Assembly: GCA_003550325.1 (NCBI GenBank)
Contig: QKWP01000200.1
Span: forward strand, 233,571-297,570
DNA from: Gigaspora rosea
Taxonomy: Eukaryota; Glomeromycota; Glomeromycetes; Diversisporales; Gigasporaceae
Direction: 5' to 3'
DNA length: 64,000 bases
The notes below the pieces were generated by a model. It saw nothing but the letters and a program-made list of their open reading frames with translations, was not told the origin of the DNA and searched no databases. A program made the position numbers and the translations under genes. Positions 1 to 11,130 of the stretch are shown here, one piece after another; within the stretch, counting starts at the first letter, position 1; every line of letters starts with the position of its first letter.

Positions 1-2503
1 GTCTTTTCAATAAACTCAAGTTGCATCATTTGCATCACGGTAGTTATAGTGAAGGTTGAAGTACTATGTACCGTATAGTAAGAGGTAATAAAAGTATATT
101 GTACTGCTCAATTCACAAAGTTCAACGTTGTTTTTTTTATTTTTATTTGTTTTTTAGTTATAATATTAACTTGATAGCTTTTATTTTCAAATTTTGTAGA
201 CTCTTCTTAAAGTCATGATGGTTCTTAAAAGATATTTAACACAATAGAAGTTATTTAATATATACAATAGTATAGTTTTATTAATTACGCGGGGTTTTAA
301 GAAAAACTATTAAGGGACGTGTAACTTGTTATCAAAACCTTTTAAATAAAGTTTTTAAAACTGTAAAATTGTTATTAATGCGTGAATTAATAGTTGGATT
401 CTTTTACGAAGAAAATTTTAATATATGAATAAAGCCCATTGATTGTTTAACGATTATCTATCTGTTTTGACAAAAATGATATCACGTGTAAAAAAGCCAG
501 TTTATTATTGGTTAACTACCTTACAATAAACCCCGTGTTTTTCCGAAAAATGAGAAAGTCCCCCATGCTGACCGGACTTCGAGGTAGGACCGTCCCGAGT
601 GCCCCGAGTTTGTAGATCGTTACACAATTGATTTAAAATTTTTTTTATACGTTTTACAATACTTTTTTCGAAAACTCGGGTAGATTATCTCTTCTGTGAA
701 CCCACAAAGCATATTAAGTAAAACTTGAAGTTTTCGTGCCGTACTATACGAATATCAGTTGAATCATTCTGAATCATTCGACCTTCTCGTTATATTTTAT
801 ATACAGAAGTTATAAGTAATTAACCAACACTACGTTGACCAAATCTCGTCTGTTGCGCAAAAAAAGGACAAAAAGCTTAAAATAACGATTTAGAGAAGTA
901 TAAAGTTTAGATGTATGATCTTTTTTGCATGCGTTATATAGAATTTTTTTTTTAAAAAAGTTAGACATATAAATAAGATATTAAATTTTTTTTTTTTTTT
1001 TGGTTTTGTTATAAGAGATTTTAGGATGTAGTAAGAGATTTAAGCAGGTATAATATGTAATAAGATGTGTGGAGCAAAATTTTGAATACTTAAGGTCTCT
1101 TCAATCGAATAAGAGTACACGGTACTGTAATATGAAACTTTCAAGTTTATTAGATATACTGTAGAATCGAATATAGAGATTATTAAAGTTTTTAAATTAA
1201 CGATGATTATAACTTAATATAGAATATAGTTTAAAATGATCGAAATCAATAAAGATATGATTCTCTACATGTAATAATATTCAGTGATATTTACTTTGAA
1301 TTTTAATATAAATTTTAATTAAATTTCTTTGATTTTTGTTCGTTTCGTCGCTTAATTTTTTTTTAAAATTAATGATTTTGATTGGCTGGTTAGCATGTGA
1401 CAATCATCCAACATTTGTGTAACCATTTTCCATATTTGGGACGGTCTTACCTCGAGACCGGACTGCGGTCCAGGACTGATTAGGACTGATCAGTAGTATA
1501 AATCGTACTAACATATTAATTAATTACTCTTTATTACTATCTGCTATACTCATTCAAATAATTAGTTTATTACTCGTTTCATTGCATAAAAGCTACCTCT
1601 AAACAAATATTTAAATTTGTCAATTATTATTATTAGAACTAGTGATAATAATGCGTACGAATTTTGCATATGATTTTGGTAGATATAATTTTATGCAAGT
1701 AAGCTAGTATAATGCAAGCCAATTTATTTTAAGCACTAGCATTTTTTGAAAGTTCCCAGCCGAAAAAAATTAATATAAATTATGAATAAGTTCAAGAGTA
1801 GAATTTGAACAAAATTTCTAAATATCCCAAATGGTGCGTTTTTTATAAATTAGGTATAACATGCAGTTGTTTATCACTAAATTTATATTTAGTTGTGCTT
1901 GGCTCTTTAAAGCTCAATGTGCATTATTAATAATATAATATTCAATAATTATAATAATATTTATTTATAACTTTAATTGCGAACACTAATACTAATTGTC
2001 TTTTATATCCAAAAATATTTAATTTTTAATTTGAAAGCAAGGACAAATTAATAATTTAAAGGAATCAACAAACTTGAAAGTAATGCATCGAATCTAAGTT
2101 ATGACCAAACAAATAAAATATTCACATGAATATTTAAAGTATAAACCTTTTAATAATACACCTAATTTTAAAAAAATGTTTTGCGAAGAGATAAACCTAA
2201 TTTAAAAAAAGTATAAAATAAATATTAAACAAGAAAAAACTTGTCTTAAAATTTTTAAATTTATTATTGTTGTCTAAACCTCTAAAAATTAGCCTCGCTC
2301 GTATATCAAAAAAATTAAGCCTATATATTCGTTTACAGTAATTTAAAGCTAGCTATATTAGGACCGATAGTCTTTTTGATCCGTCCTATAAAAGACCAGG
2401 CCCTAAGCGGACCGCAGGACCGGCGGCTTTAGTCGGACCGATTAACAGCCCTAAATTTAACAATTGTTGATCGTCAAAAAATAATTTTGGTAACTTTGAT
2501 TAA
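1..2503. other. AT-rich spacer with transposon ends
   Basis: No open frame here looks like a gene. Two GC-richer arms, 569-597 and about 1436-1463, are inverted copies of each other (core GAGGTAGGACCGTCCC against GGGACGGTCTTACCTC) and probably bound a decayed element of roughly 0.9 kb. A second GC-richer patch at about 2395-2451 ends in AACAGCCCTA, which resembles the right terminus of a hAT-type element (TAGGGCTGTT read on the - strand), but no matching left end was found. The rest is AT-rich DNA with homopolymer runs. Confidence 0.5.
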
Positions 2504-4173
2504 TCATTTATAAATTCTACATTCTTCATTAGAAATTTCATATTCTTCATCTTGCCCATTATTAAGCATTTTCTCTATGTTTTTACAGTATTCAATTTCA
2601 GTTTTTAATACATTATAATAGTCTTTCTCATTGGTATAAGACTCCATAAGATCAGGAATCACAATCCATACCACTTTAGTATCTTTTATTTCTATTTTGA
2701 TCCCATCATTATTTGTTCCAGTATCCTTAATTTTTGGTATTATAATTTCTTTTCTTGACCTATGTGAATAAGTGATGTATTGAAATAAGCCTATTTCAAG
2801 AATATTTGCTCTTGCATGTTTAACAAGTTTTTCAGCTATAATTTTGGTTCCCGGAATATTCTTTCTATTTTTTTTCAAACTTTTCGAACTTTTCTTTAAA
2901 ACACTTCTGCTGATAGGTCTTCGAAATTTTTCAAATATAATTTTATCAGCAATGCTTAAATCTTCCTCAGAATGTTCTTTTTCTTTTGCAACAAAACTCA
3001 TCTTTCTCGTTATTAAGTTGTTTCCAATAAAAATTTATAATTTTTTTATATTCTTGTTTTACATAAAAGTCTTTGACTTTGTTAACAGATTTCTTCGTTT
3101 TTTTATTATCCTTTTCAATTTCTAGATAAAGTCTATAACCTAAGAAATTAGAAACTTATTTATAATCATTGATATGTAAAAAGACATATTTATACATATC
3201 ATGACTTGCATCTTTTGCAAGTTTCTCATACTTGTCAATATCGTTAACTTTAACTTCTCTATCATTAGAAAAGAATGATGAAATTGAACGAGTTAAAACA
3301 GTAGTGAAAATAAAGAAAAAAATAGTATCAGCATTTCTAGGAGTACAATAAAGAGCGTATTCAAAAAACATTCGACTACATAACTAAAAAGAAGATTCTT
3401 TTTAGTACAAATCTATGATGTTTCATTTGAGGTATAATGTAAGGAATAAGTAAAACACTAGATAAAACTAAGTAAGCTATCTATAAAAAAGCTTAACGCT
3501 CTTGAATCAAAGACAACCCAACTGCTCTGTTTGTTAATTTCTCTAATAGTACGTAATAAATCAAAAATAATGATCAAAACTGAATTGACAAAACAAACAA
3601 ATATAATAAAAGGTTTAAAACAACTATAATACTTAAGTTTGTTTTGACAAATTGAAAAAAATATAACTAAATGGAGTAAATAAAGGTAGGGAATAAAAAC
3701 AACGTACCAAATATAATATAAGTAAAAAGACAATCAAAACCATTAATATAAAAAGAAATTTTAGCAGATGCATTAAAAAAGACCAAAGCAACTTTGGCAG
3801 TAAAGAACCATGAAAAAACACAGGTGTTAAAAGCATGTTAGAATTAAGATATCATCAACAATGCATGTTGTTCTAAATTTGAACCTAGATGTTACTCCAT
3901 AAAAGGCTATGTTAAAAATTAGCCCTGCAATATTACAAACCCTGATATTTGAGAAATAATAGTAGTATGTGAAGTTTCTTCGTAATAAATGCCTTTATTA
4001 CATTCAAATGTATCATTGTCAGGATTATATATTGGTTCAAATACTAAATTTTTTAATTTATGATCTATAAAATCATAATTTGGATAATTGGGAATAATAA
4101 AGATTAAAAAATTTAAATAAAAAATCAGTGATAAAGTACATATTATTGATAGGGCAGATAATAAACGTTTCAT
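2504..4173 (-). pseudogene. M1: broken copy of a multi-pass membrane protein (family M)
   Basis: Read from an ATG at 4173, the product begins MKRLLSALSIICTLSLIFYL, a hydrophobic signal or anchor segment. A non-cytoplasmic-looking stretch follows with NPDNDTFECNKGIYYEETSH, then several hydrophobic segments and a charged tail ending near residues CRIYK at 2504. Alignment with M2 shows the lesions: one base lost near 3944 (in ISGFGNIAG) shifts the frame, T-run differences near 3810-3830 shift it again, a TAA replaces a Lys codon near 3156, and another shift lies near 3003. The last part, 3001-2504, is open and well conserved with M2, including KIIFEKF, NIPGTKIIAE, LFQYITYSHRSRK and VVWIVIP. I count about seven or eight hydrophobic segments in the composite. 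The family is not one I can name. Unrecognised introns could explain some breaks, but the positions differ between copies, which favours decay. Confidence 0.7.
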
Positions 4174-4443
4174 TTTATGACCGCGAAAATTGTAACAAAA
4201 TTTTTTTTTTAGAAAATTCAAAGCTCAAATTAAATATTTTTCTCAAAACTTTATGGAGTAGAATTCTATACACTGTCCGTATTTTTATACTATCAGACCC
4301 GCTAAATGCTCGCCCCTATGAAAAGACCCGAATGACGTAATATTAACTTATAGATTTTTAAATTTTACCTCTTTAAGTGCACAAAGAGATCTGTCAGTAT
4401 CTAAATTATCCGGATGAAAAACAAATCAGATATCCGGATATTA

Positions 4444-4851
4444 CAGCTGTTTTCATAAATTCTGGGACAACTGATAAAAATTATTTCGGCCGAATTTGAT
4501 AAGTTTTTGAATTCGGTGTTACCGAAGTAATTCGATAAGGCCACGCAAAGTTGATTTTTCGTTTTGCATTACCCGCCGTCCCATGTTTTCAATTTCCCAT
4601 AATTGTGACATGAAAAATATGACTGCCGGCCGACCCAATTTTTTGATTCCTTGTTGTGCAAAATGAAAAATTAACCTTATTCTATTTGCATTAAATTAAA
4701 GAAAAAAAATCCGTCCGTCCGTCCCGAATTTTGAAATCCATGTGATGCAAAACGAAAAATCGGCTTTGAGTGGCCTAACACCGAATTCAAAAACTTATTG
4801 AATTCGTTGATAAATTTTTATCAGTTGTCCCAGAATTTATGAAAACAGCCG
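4444..4851. mobile_element. MITE with CAGCTGTTTTCATAAATTCT ends, TA target
   Basis: The ends are inverted copies: CAGCTGTTTTCATAAATTCT on the left and AGAATTTATGAAAACAGCCG on the right. TA lies outside each end (4442-4443 and 4852-4853). The same element stands at the paralogous position upstream of M2 (38032-38196), so it predates the duplication. A second MITE (4539-4775) is nested inside this copy only. A TA target suggests a Tc1/mariner-type origin; this is inferred from the target site alone. Confidence 0.75.
4539..4775. mobile_element. Nested MITE, GGCCACGCAAAG ends, TAA target (PIF/Harbinger-like)
   Basis: The left end is GGCCACGCAAAGTTGATTTT. The right end carries the reverse complement of a close variant, ending GAGTGGCC. 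The trinucleotide TAA flanks both sides. Three-base TWA targets are typical of PIF/Harbinger elements. It sits inside the 4444-4851 element; the paralogous element at 38032-38196 lacks it, so that copy serves as the empty site. Relatives lie at 9683-9740 (one end only), 47038-47308 and repeatedly at 57960-58980. Confidence 0.75.
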
Positions 4852-5322
4852 TAATAGTAAACAGATCTTCGGATAATAACGGATAATGGATATCCAATAG
4901 TTATTCGGATAATTTGATAATGGATTGGAACTCTACTGACTGTATTTTACAGTATCAATTCTAATTAAACTATAAAGAATTGAATTTCATAAGTAAAATA
5001 ATAATCATATAAATTGGTTACCTGGTCAACGAATTCAAATAAATAAGAATTTCCACCTAGAAAATCAGAAGCGCTGATAAAAACAGTTTTTTGAATAGAA
5101 TAAATCACATTTCTAGAAATAGTAAATCATTAATATCATGTGTTTATGATAAAAATTTCAATTATTTCTTTAAGCTGTTACTAAAAGAGATAACTTTGGG
5201 CTTAAAGTATTAATTTCTTGCATGCAAGTACTTGGTAGCAATGTTGTAATTATTAGTATACAAAGCTTTTGACATATCTCGTTCAAAGTGTCCAAAAATG
5301 TCCAAAACTGTTTAAGCCTCAA

Positions 5323-5476
5323 TAGGGATGGGCAAATCGAAGATTTTTTGTGCAGGTTGCGCAGCCTGCATGGACTTGCATTATGGCTAATGCGGGCCAA
5401 ATTTGCCAAAATTTCGAAGGTCCCTGGCATATTCCGACCTTCCAGAATATTCTATATGCGCAGCAGCCCATCCCTA
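5323..5476. mobile_element. hAT-type MITE, 154 bp, TSD AGCCTCAA
   Basis: It begins TAGGGATGGGC and ends GCCCATCCCTA, and is flanked by perfect 8-bp copies of AGCCTCAA at 5315-5322 and 5477-5484. Eight-base target duplications and TAGGG termini are hallmarks of hAT transposons. The interior holds a small hairpin (TGCAGGTTGCGCAGCCTGCA) and no coding sequence. The same insertion, with its right end deleted, lies at 38661-38817. Confidence 0.88.
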
Positions 5477-6486
5477 AGCCTCAATAATCAAATAAAAAAA
5501 AATTCTTTTTAATAACAATACAAAGCTTTGATATGGCAAATGCTGGTAACGATGTTTTAATTTGCTAGATATAGCATCTTCTGCACATAATTTAATTCGC
5601 TAAATCCTTTTAATAGGCAAATTTACCACATCCAGATATTAGTGTATGAGACAATATATAGCACATCCGTGACTAGGTACGTACGTAACATACGTATGTA
5701 CTGTTGCAGGGAAAACGGACGATCTTTATTTATACGATTTAAGAGACTTGTGTATTAATATACAGTAGTCCGAGTTTTTTATATTCTTTATTGAATTGTT
5801 ATTATGGATAATCCAAAGATTCTTTAAGAAAAGTGAACAACTTTCTTTTTATACTTTCTGAATATTATGGGAATCGCGAATCTAACATCATACATTACTT
5901 TATGAATATTATTGGAACTACGAAACTAGAATCATACGATATTATATCTCATACAGACGATAGATTGTATGATTTCTAAATCACCCACCATAAGCTAAGC
6001 CCTGCACAATGAGAGCATGCATGATCGATTATGCATGATCAATTATGTTTTGTGACCATCGGTTGGAAGTAGGGATTGGTACAGTTACGGTTATAGCCGT
6101 TTGTGACCAGCTATAGCCGTAGCCGATTCTAGTCGGTCAGAGGGGCTTAGCTGACTGACTAAATTGTAGCCGTTAAAAACAGATCGACACTGATCAGCCG
6201 ATAACGGAAGATCCCGTAAAGACTATGATTATCACATCACGTGAAATAATGACGTCATTTGTTTACTTGCACCAACAAAAATTGGCCTTAACTAATCTGT
6301 AATCTCAATTCAGAAATTATCTCAAGTGTGTCTAAACCAATTTTGATGATCTAACTGCCGTTAGAATTGGAAGTTTTGGGCCTACAACTTTAATTAAAGG
6401 ATCAAAGAACCTTTACATAGTAAAATAATTGATCGACTATAGTCGGCTATTAGCCGATATGACCGACCGCACTTAGCCGGCTATAT

Positions 6487-6876
6487 GGGCAATGGACTAG
6501 GAAAACCCGTCTTTGAAAGGGGTTTTCCATTTTGAGAAAATGGCGATTATTTGTCTGTGAAACCTAAATTTTACCCCTGAATTTTTTGTTTATTTTTAGA
6601 TATCAATTACTGAATAAACAATGTCATGTGATTATGAAACACCGATTGACCAATCTAATTTAATTGAGTCGTTAATCTTTGGTTGTAAATCTATTTTTAG
6701 AACACGTTCGTTAAAAAATTGGTTTACATTCAAGTTAAAATATCTCGATAAATTATTATATTAATGTAGGGTAAAAAGTGAAATACATATAGATATAAAC
6801 CGGAACTTTAATTTGAATCAAAAATCTCGAAATTGATAAAAAAGTCTCAAAGACGGGTTTTCCTAGTCCACTGCCC
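6487..6876. mobile_element. MITE, left half of a 784-bp palindrome
   Basis: This is a 390-bp unit with terminal inverted repeats GGGCAATGGACTAGGAAAAC on the left and GTTTTCCTAGTCCACTGCCC on the right, flanked by ATAT at 6483-6486 and 6877-6880. It is the exact-looking reverse complement of the adjacent unit at 6881-7270; I found no mismatch or length difference by eye. It is non-coding. Confidence 0.88.
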
Positions 6877-6880
6877 ATAT

Positions 6881-7270
6881 GGGCAGTGGACTAGGAAAAC
6901 CCGTCTTTGAGACTTTTTTATCAATTTCGAGATTTTTGATTCAAATTAAAGTTCCGGTTTATATCTATATGTATTTCACTTTTTACCCTACATTAATATA
7001 ATAATTTATCGAGATATTTTAACTTGAATGTAAACCAATTTTTTAACGAACGTGTTCTAAAAATAGATTTACAACCAAAGATTAACGACTCAATTAAATT
7101 AGATTGGTCAATCGGTGTTTCATAATCACATGACATTGTTTATTCAGTAATTGATATCTAAAAATAAACAAAAAATTCAGGGGTAAAATTTAGGTTTCAC
7201 AGACAAATAATCGCCATTTTCTCAAAATGGAAAACCCCTTTCAAAGACGGGTTTTCCTAGTCCATTGCCC
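6881..7270. mobile_element. MITE, right half of the palindrome
   Basis: This is the same 390-bp element as 6487-6876 in the opposite orientation. It is separated from it by only the four bases ATAT and followed by ATAT at 7271-7274. The shared central ATAT looks like a target site used by both copies, or the product of one inverted duplication. It is non-coding. Confidence 0.88.
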
Positions 7271-8228
7271 ATATGCCAATAGCCGACCGAAACCGACCGT
7301 AACCGACCGAACCCATCCCTAGTTGGAAGAGCAATAATGGATATCGGTCCAATTTAGCTCCGATGATTCACTTGGTTTAAATTTATATTGATCGTATATG
7401 TATATGATGTCACGGGAATTAATTTATCATTATCACTTAATTTAATCAATCTACGTGATTGATTTAAATTAGACATATATAGGGGTAGTAATTTATTATG
7501 ATAATATTAATAAAGACTACACTAATCAATGTAACGATAAAATAATAAAGAATAAAATAAACCTAAAATCTGATTATTATTAAAACTATTTAATCAAGTC
7601 ATTCTAATCTAAATCATATTCTGAGACAAGTCTGAATAAATCGTAGTAGCGCGAAAACTCATACTTTCTGAGTTATTAAGAACTACTGCGCTTTAGTCTT
7701 CTTCACGTTCTTTTTACCTTAAGGCTTTGAAGCATTCGTGCTTTCGAACCGCGAGCATTAATGCTCCAAAATAAATAAAGCCTCTCTACGTCATCCGTAC
7801 AAGCCAAGATGACTATAGCTCATGGTGAGCCAACAACAAGGGCAAACCAATTACTATCATAGTTTGGCCAACAATCCATGTACAACAATAACCGGTTTCC
7901 CTACCCAGTGCATACAAACAACTCCTGGGAATAAACATTATCTCTAAGCCTCCGCCACAACCTTGTTATTCCATATGGCTGGATCGATGGACCTTCCAGT
8001 GCTACCAAATTGTGTATAAGTCACGTTTTAAAATTTTTAACCATGACAGTATGATCAATTATTGCATGATCGGATGTCATATGGAATGTGGCGCAGTATA
8101 ATTTAATGATCATCGGAAAATATCACGTTTAGCCCGTGACAGTACGATACAGAAAATCTATAGAATAAAGGCAATTGGAGCTAAGCTAAATATGTCATAT
8201 TCAATAGCTTCAGGTATGCATTCTATAT

Positions 8229-9260
8229 TATTATTACGTAAATATTATTCTTGACGCATCATTTCTATTCAAAGAAATTGAGAATTCTTCAACTTTTATT
8301 GAGACGGATAATTTAAGAAATTTGTGGTGCTTTTATGCATTATCTTTATATGGAGATTAAAGGTTTTAAATTTCTTGCACCGTAAACTAAAAAATGTTTG
8401 AATCTCTACATACACTATAAAAAAACTTTGTCCAAATTTTGTCGGCAATGTTCTAAGAATTTTCTAAAGTGATTCTGTTTTTGTTCAAAAAAAATATTCG
8501 GAATGGAGTAGATTTTCCGAACATGCTGTATATTATACAATGATTATACCTAATGTTTTGTTAGCCCGAAAATTTCTTTTTTTACATCAAGGCATAAAAA
8601 TTGTATAACTGATAATGACGTACTGACATTCGGAAAATCAACTCCATTCCGAACATTTTTTCGGACAATACCTACAATAACTGAATAAACTTTTTTTATA
8701 GGGATATTTCACACGCTTCAAAATCTGTATCCAACCTGCAAGAATCAAAGATGAATTACTTGCAGTTCGTTATTCGTCAATTAACCTACTTATGCTGAAA
8801 TATATATCGAAAAAGATTGTATAAAAAAAAAAATTGATAGGTTCAAAACATAGATTATTATCAATTATAAAGGAATTGAAATAGATTTTAGAGAATTAAA
8901 AAATGAAGAGAAATTTCATTTAAGCAAATCCAGTGAATTTTAGATGAAAAAGAGAGGGACATAATCTGAGAATCTGGTTATCGTCTATTAAATCAATCAA
9001 AATTTAAATCGTATCAATGACATTTCAAAAATATTTTTTCAGGTATTTGGAAACTCCTATTTCGTGAATTGATAAACTTTTTACTGTAATGATAAAGATC
9101 ATCAATCCAAATTTATCGGCAAACGAAATAAATTGGTACATCGCTTATCAGAAATTATCATAAAATCCGGACTCGAGTACCCGCCATGGCGTGTGCCCTT
9201 TACCAGTTTTAAGTTTTAGATGGTGATTTATACCGGGTACAAAAGCATTATATAAACTAT
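8229..9260 (+). pseudogene. D remnant, copy 1 (unidentified coding remnant)
   Basis: This region is collinear with 38936-40030 and in part with 20445-20956. Fragments that look coding in composite across the copies include DELLA, LMLKYISKK, IDYYQFSDE, GIEIDFRELK, DEKERDII and a part near ATTGGTACATCGCTTATCAG. In this copy they are scattered over frames with stops, so it is not expressible as one protein. A MITE (8414-8703) occupies the left part. I do not recognise the parent family; three independent copies preserving the same peptide blocks suggest a former gene. Confidence 0.5.
8414..8703. mobile_element. MITE with CTATAAAAAAACTTTGTCC ends
   Basis: The left end CTATAAAAAAACTTTG and the right end AAACTTTTTTTATAGGG are inverted. 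Inside, a second inverted pair carries the AATGGAGTNGATTTTCCGAA motif. The same insertion lies at 39190-39477 in the paralogous block, so it predates that duplication. It is non-coding. Confidence 0.65.
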
Positions 9261-9884
9261 ATATTTCATATCAAGTGCATACAGTAAAACATATTACTGT
9301 ATATTCTCAATATACTATGCCCCATAAAGGAGCACCCCGGGTACATTTTGGATTATAGAAATACCTGGAGTAAAATTTAAACATCTTGTGACTATTTTAT
9401 ACTAGGGAATCGGGATCCGTTGGGTTCCGGAGCGCCGCTTTGTATTTGCAAACAAATTTCATAGGTGCACTGATAAATCTATAAATTTATAATTCGTTAT
9501 TAATAAAATTTTTTTAATACAAATGCATAACTATTATATACTTATATATGCATTCGATGAAAATGTAAGGCTTTTAGCTTCCGTGATACCAGTTCTCAGA
9601 GGTTAAAATGATTATATTATAATTAGTTAGATAAAGCATTGTTCGCTTACATATTACAAAAATTTACGGTAAGTAATTAGGCCACTCAAAGTACTCAAAG
9701 TTGATTTTCGTTTTGCATTACCCGCTGACCCATTTTTCAATTTTTCAAATTTTTTTTTTTTTATCCCAATTATGCCAATTGTTCGATTTTTTGCCTGATA
9801 TATAAATAACATTGCAATATATTCAAAAAAAAATAATAAAACCGAATTTGAATTTACTTTTAAAACCAGTCAAAACCCTACAGT
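9261..9884. other. Spacer
   Basis: No gene was seen. It contains a short GC-rich patch around 9340-9450 and, at 9683-9740, one end of the GGCCACGCAAAG-type MITE family (GGCCACTCAAAGTACTCAAA, then TTTTCGTTTTGCATTACCCG) without a recognisable partner end. Confidence 0.5.
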
Positions 9885-10151
9885 ATGATCAATCATGCAA
9901 AGGTACATCATCACTATCGGACACGAGGATTGGTTCAGGACCAACCATCACAGGTTGAAATGACATGGGTACAAGAAGCATTTATTCAGGACAAATCATT
10001 GCAGGTTGAAAAGGCACGTGCACAAATTCAAGCATTACAAGACAATTATAACAAGCAAGCAATCGAATACTATGAAGATGAGCAAGTGCAGGAGCTAATA
10101 ATGAAAGAACGAAAGGCACCGCAGCCCATAACTAATATCATTATTATTTAA
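9885..10151 (+). CDS. Small hypothetical protein, 88 aa, Gln/Glu-rich
   Basis: This ORF starts at an ATG and gives an 88-residue, polar, helix-prone product. Residues around 15-45 hold an imperfect repeat: LVQDQPSQVE and, 18 residues later, FIQDKSLQVE. The stretch after it (KARAQIQALQDNYNKQAIEY) could form a coiled coil. It has no signal peptide or membrane segment. Composition differs from the surrounding non-coding AT-rich DNA, which supports coding, but there is no second copy to compare. AATAAAG occurs about 90 bases downstream. It may be a complete small gene or one exon of a larger gene. I do not recognise the family. Confidence 0.4.
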   Translation: MINHAKVHHHYRTRGLVQDQPSQVEMTWVQEAFIQDKSLQVEKARAQIQALQDNYNKQAIEYYEDEQVQELIMKERKAPQPITNIIII

Positions 10152-11130
10152 ATTCCTGATACCGATAAGCGCCTTGATATCAATTTGAAGATTTCTCTTC
10201 AATAATTGATTTTTTTTACTGCGACTTTTTTTTCTCTTAATAAAGTTTTTTTTAATGAAAATTGTAATTATTATGCGATTTACTATTCGAAAATAAATAA
10301 ATTTTATTCAAATTTAAAAAAAAACTAAATTTTATGACCAGCTGGTATCACATGATTTTCATATAAACCTGTGCGATAAGCTTCAAAAAAAGCACAGGTT
10401 GTTACATAAGACCCATAAGATAAAAATTATTATTACCATAATTCTAGAAAATTAATTGCTTATAATTATGATATTTAAAGTAAAAGCATAGGGATATCAA
10501 AATCAATCGCAATAAATTAAAGATTTAATTTGAACAATAATAAAATTCACAGATTAATTTTCAGATTCTGTAATCAATTTTAGATTCATTTTTTAAAATA
10601 TTACTGTAATTTAGTCTTAATTGAAAAGCTCAGTAAAATATAACGAAACCATTAGTAATTTAAATATATTGAATTTTTAAAAAAATTAATATTACAGTAA
10701 TAGATCAACACCTTCATTATAGTTATTCTGCATCTTATGTTCACCCTTTTCAACTCTAATTCTACTTTATATTCTATAAGAAATACATTAAAAAAAATAA
10801 ATTTAACAATAATTTATTACTAAAAATATAACACCAATCACTTTTCCCTTAGTAACCTAAATAACCTAATTAATTGATTTATAACAATATGATCTCTTTA
10901 CTTATTATATCCATTGTCATAAATCAATATTTGAAACTGTCTACATGATCGTTTTTTAATTATAAAATAAAATATTTAATGGAAAATGTAAAATGTTTCA
11001 ATAAAGATGTGCGTAACGATAACTATTAAATAAGCTGAACAAGTAGAACCAGTGCTGATGTTAATTTTGTTGAGGGTTACTCCTGTTTTAATTAAAGAAA
11101 TTTTGATTACATTATTTAAAGTTAATTATC
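10152..11130. other. AT-rich spacer
   Basis: No gene was seen. It is the gap between the small + strand ORF and the 3' end of the - strand membrane protein gene; the two are convergent. Confidence 0.6.

Larger units (their letters stand above)
4174..5590. other. 5' flank of M1, duplicated at 37737-38935
   Basis: No gene was seen. The sequence is collinear with the flank of M2, including the short motif ATCCGGATA and the phrase GAATTTCCACCTAGAAAATC. It carries three miniature transposons, annotated separately at 4444-4851, 4539-4775 and 5323-5476. Homology to the M2 flank stops at about 5590. Confidence 0.6.
6070..7321. mobile_element. hAT-like element, TSD GTTGGAAG, interrupted by an inverted MITE pair
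   Basis: The left end is TAGGGATTGGTACAGTTACG. The right end reads AACCCATCCCTA, with related CCGACCG repeats just inside. Perfect 8-bp copies of GTTGGAAG flank it at 6062-6069 and 7322-7329. Much of its length is the palindromic insertion 6487-7270; without it the element would be about 0.46 kb. The interior is rich in TAGCCG and CGGCTA motifs. No transposase is encoded, so it is non-autonomous. Confidence 0.85.
5591..8228. other. Insertion-derived segment absent from the paralogous M2 block
   Basis: In the M2 block, sequence matching 5585 runs straight (at about 38935) into sequence matching 8229. This 2.6-kb stretch is therefore extra here or deleted there. It has no convincing gene. It contains the hAT element at 6070-7321 and, at about 7640-7975, a GC-richer dispersed repeat shared with 16230-16505 (both contain CTTTCTGAGTTATTAAGAAC and later AAGCCTCCGCCA). 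Confidence 0.6.

Noticed and set aside
2844-3125. 93-codon open frame on the + strand opposite M1
   Set aside because: Phe/Leu-rich antisense of the lysine-rich M1 tail; the - strand peptide is conserved with M2.
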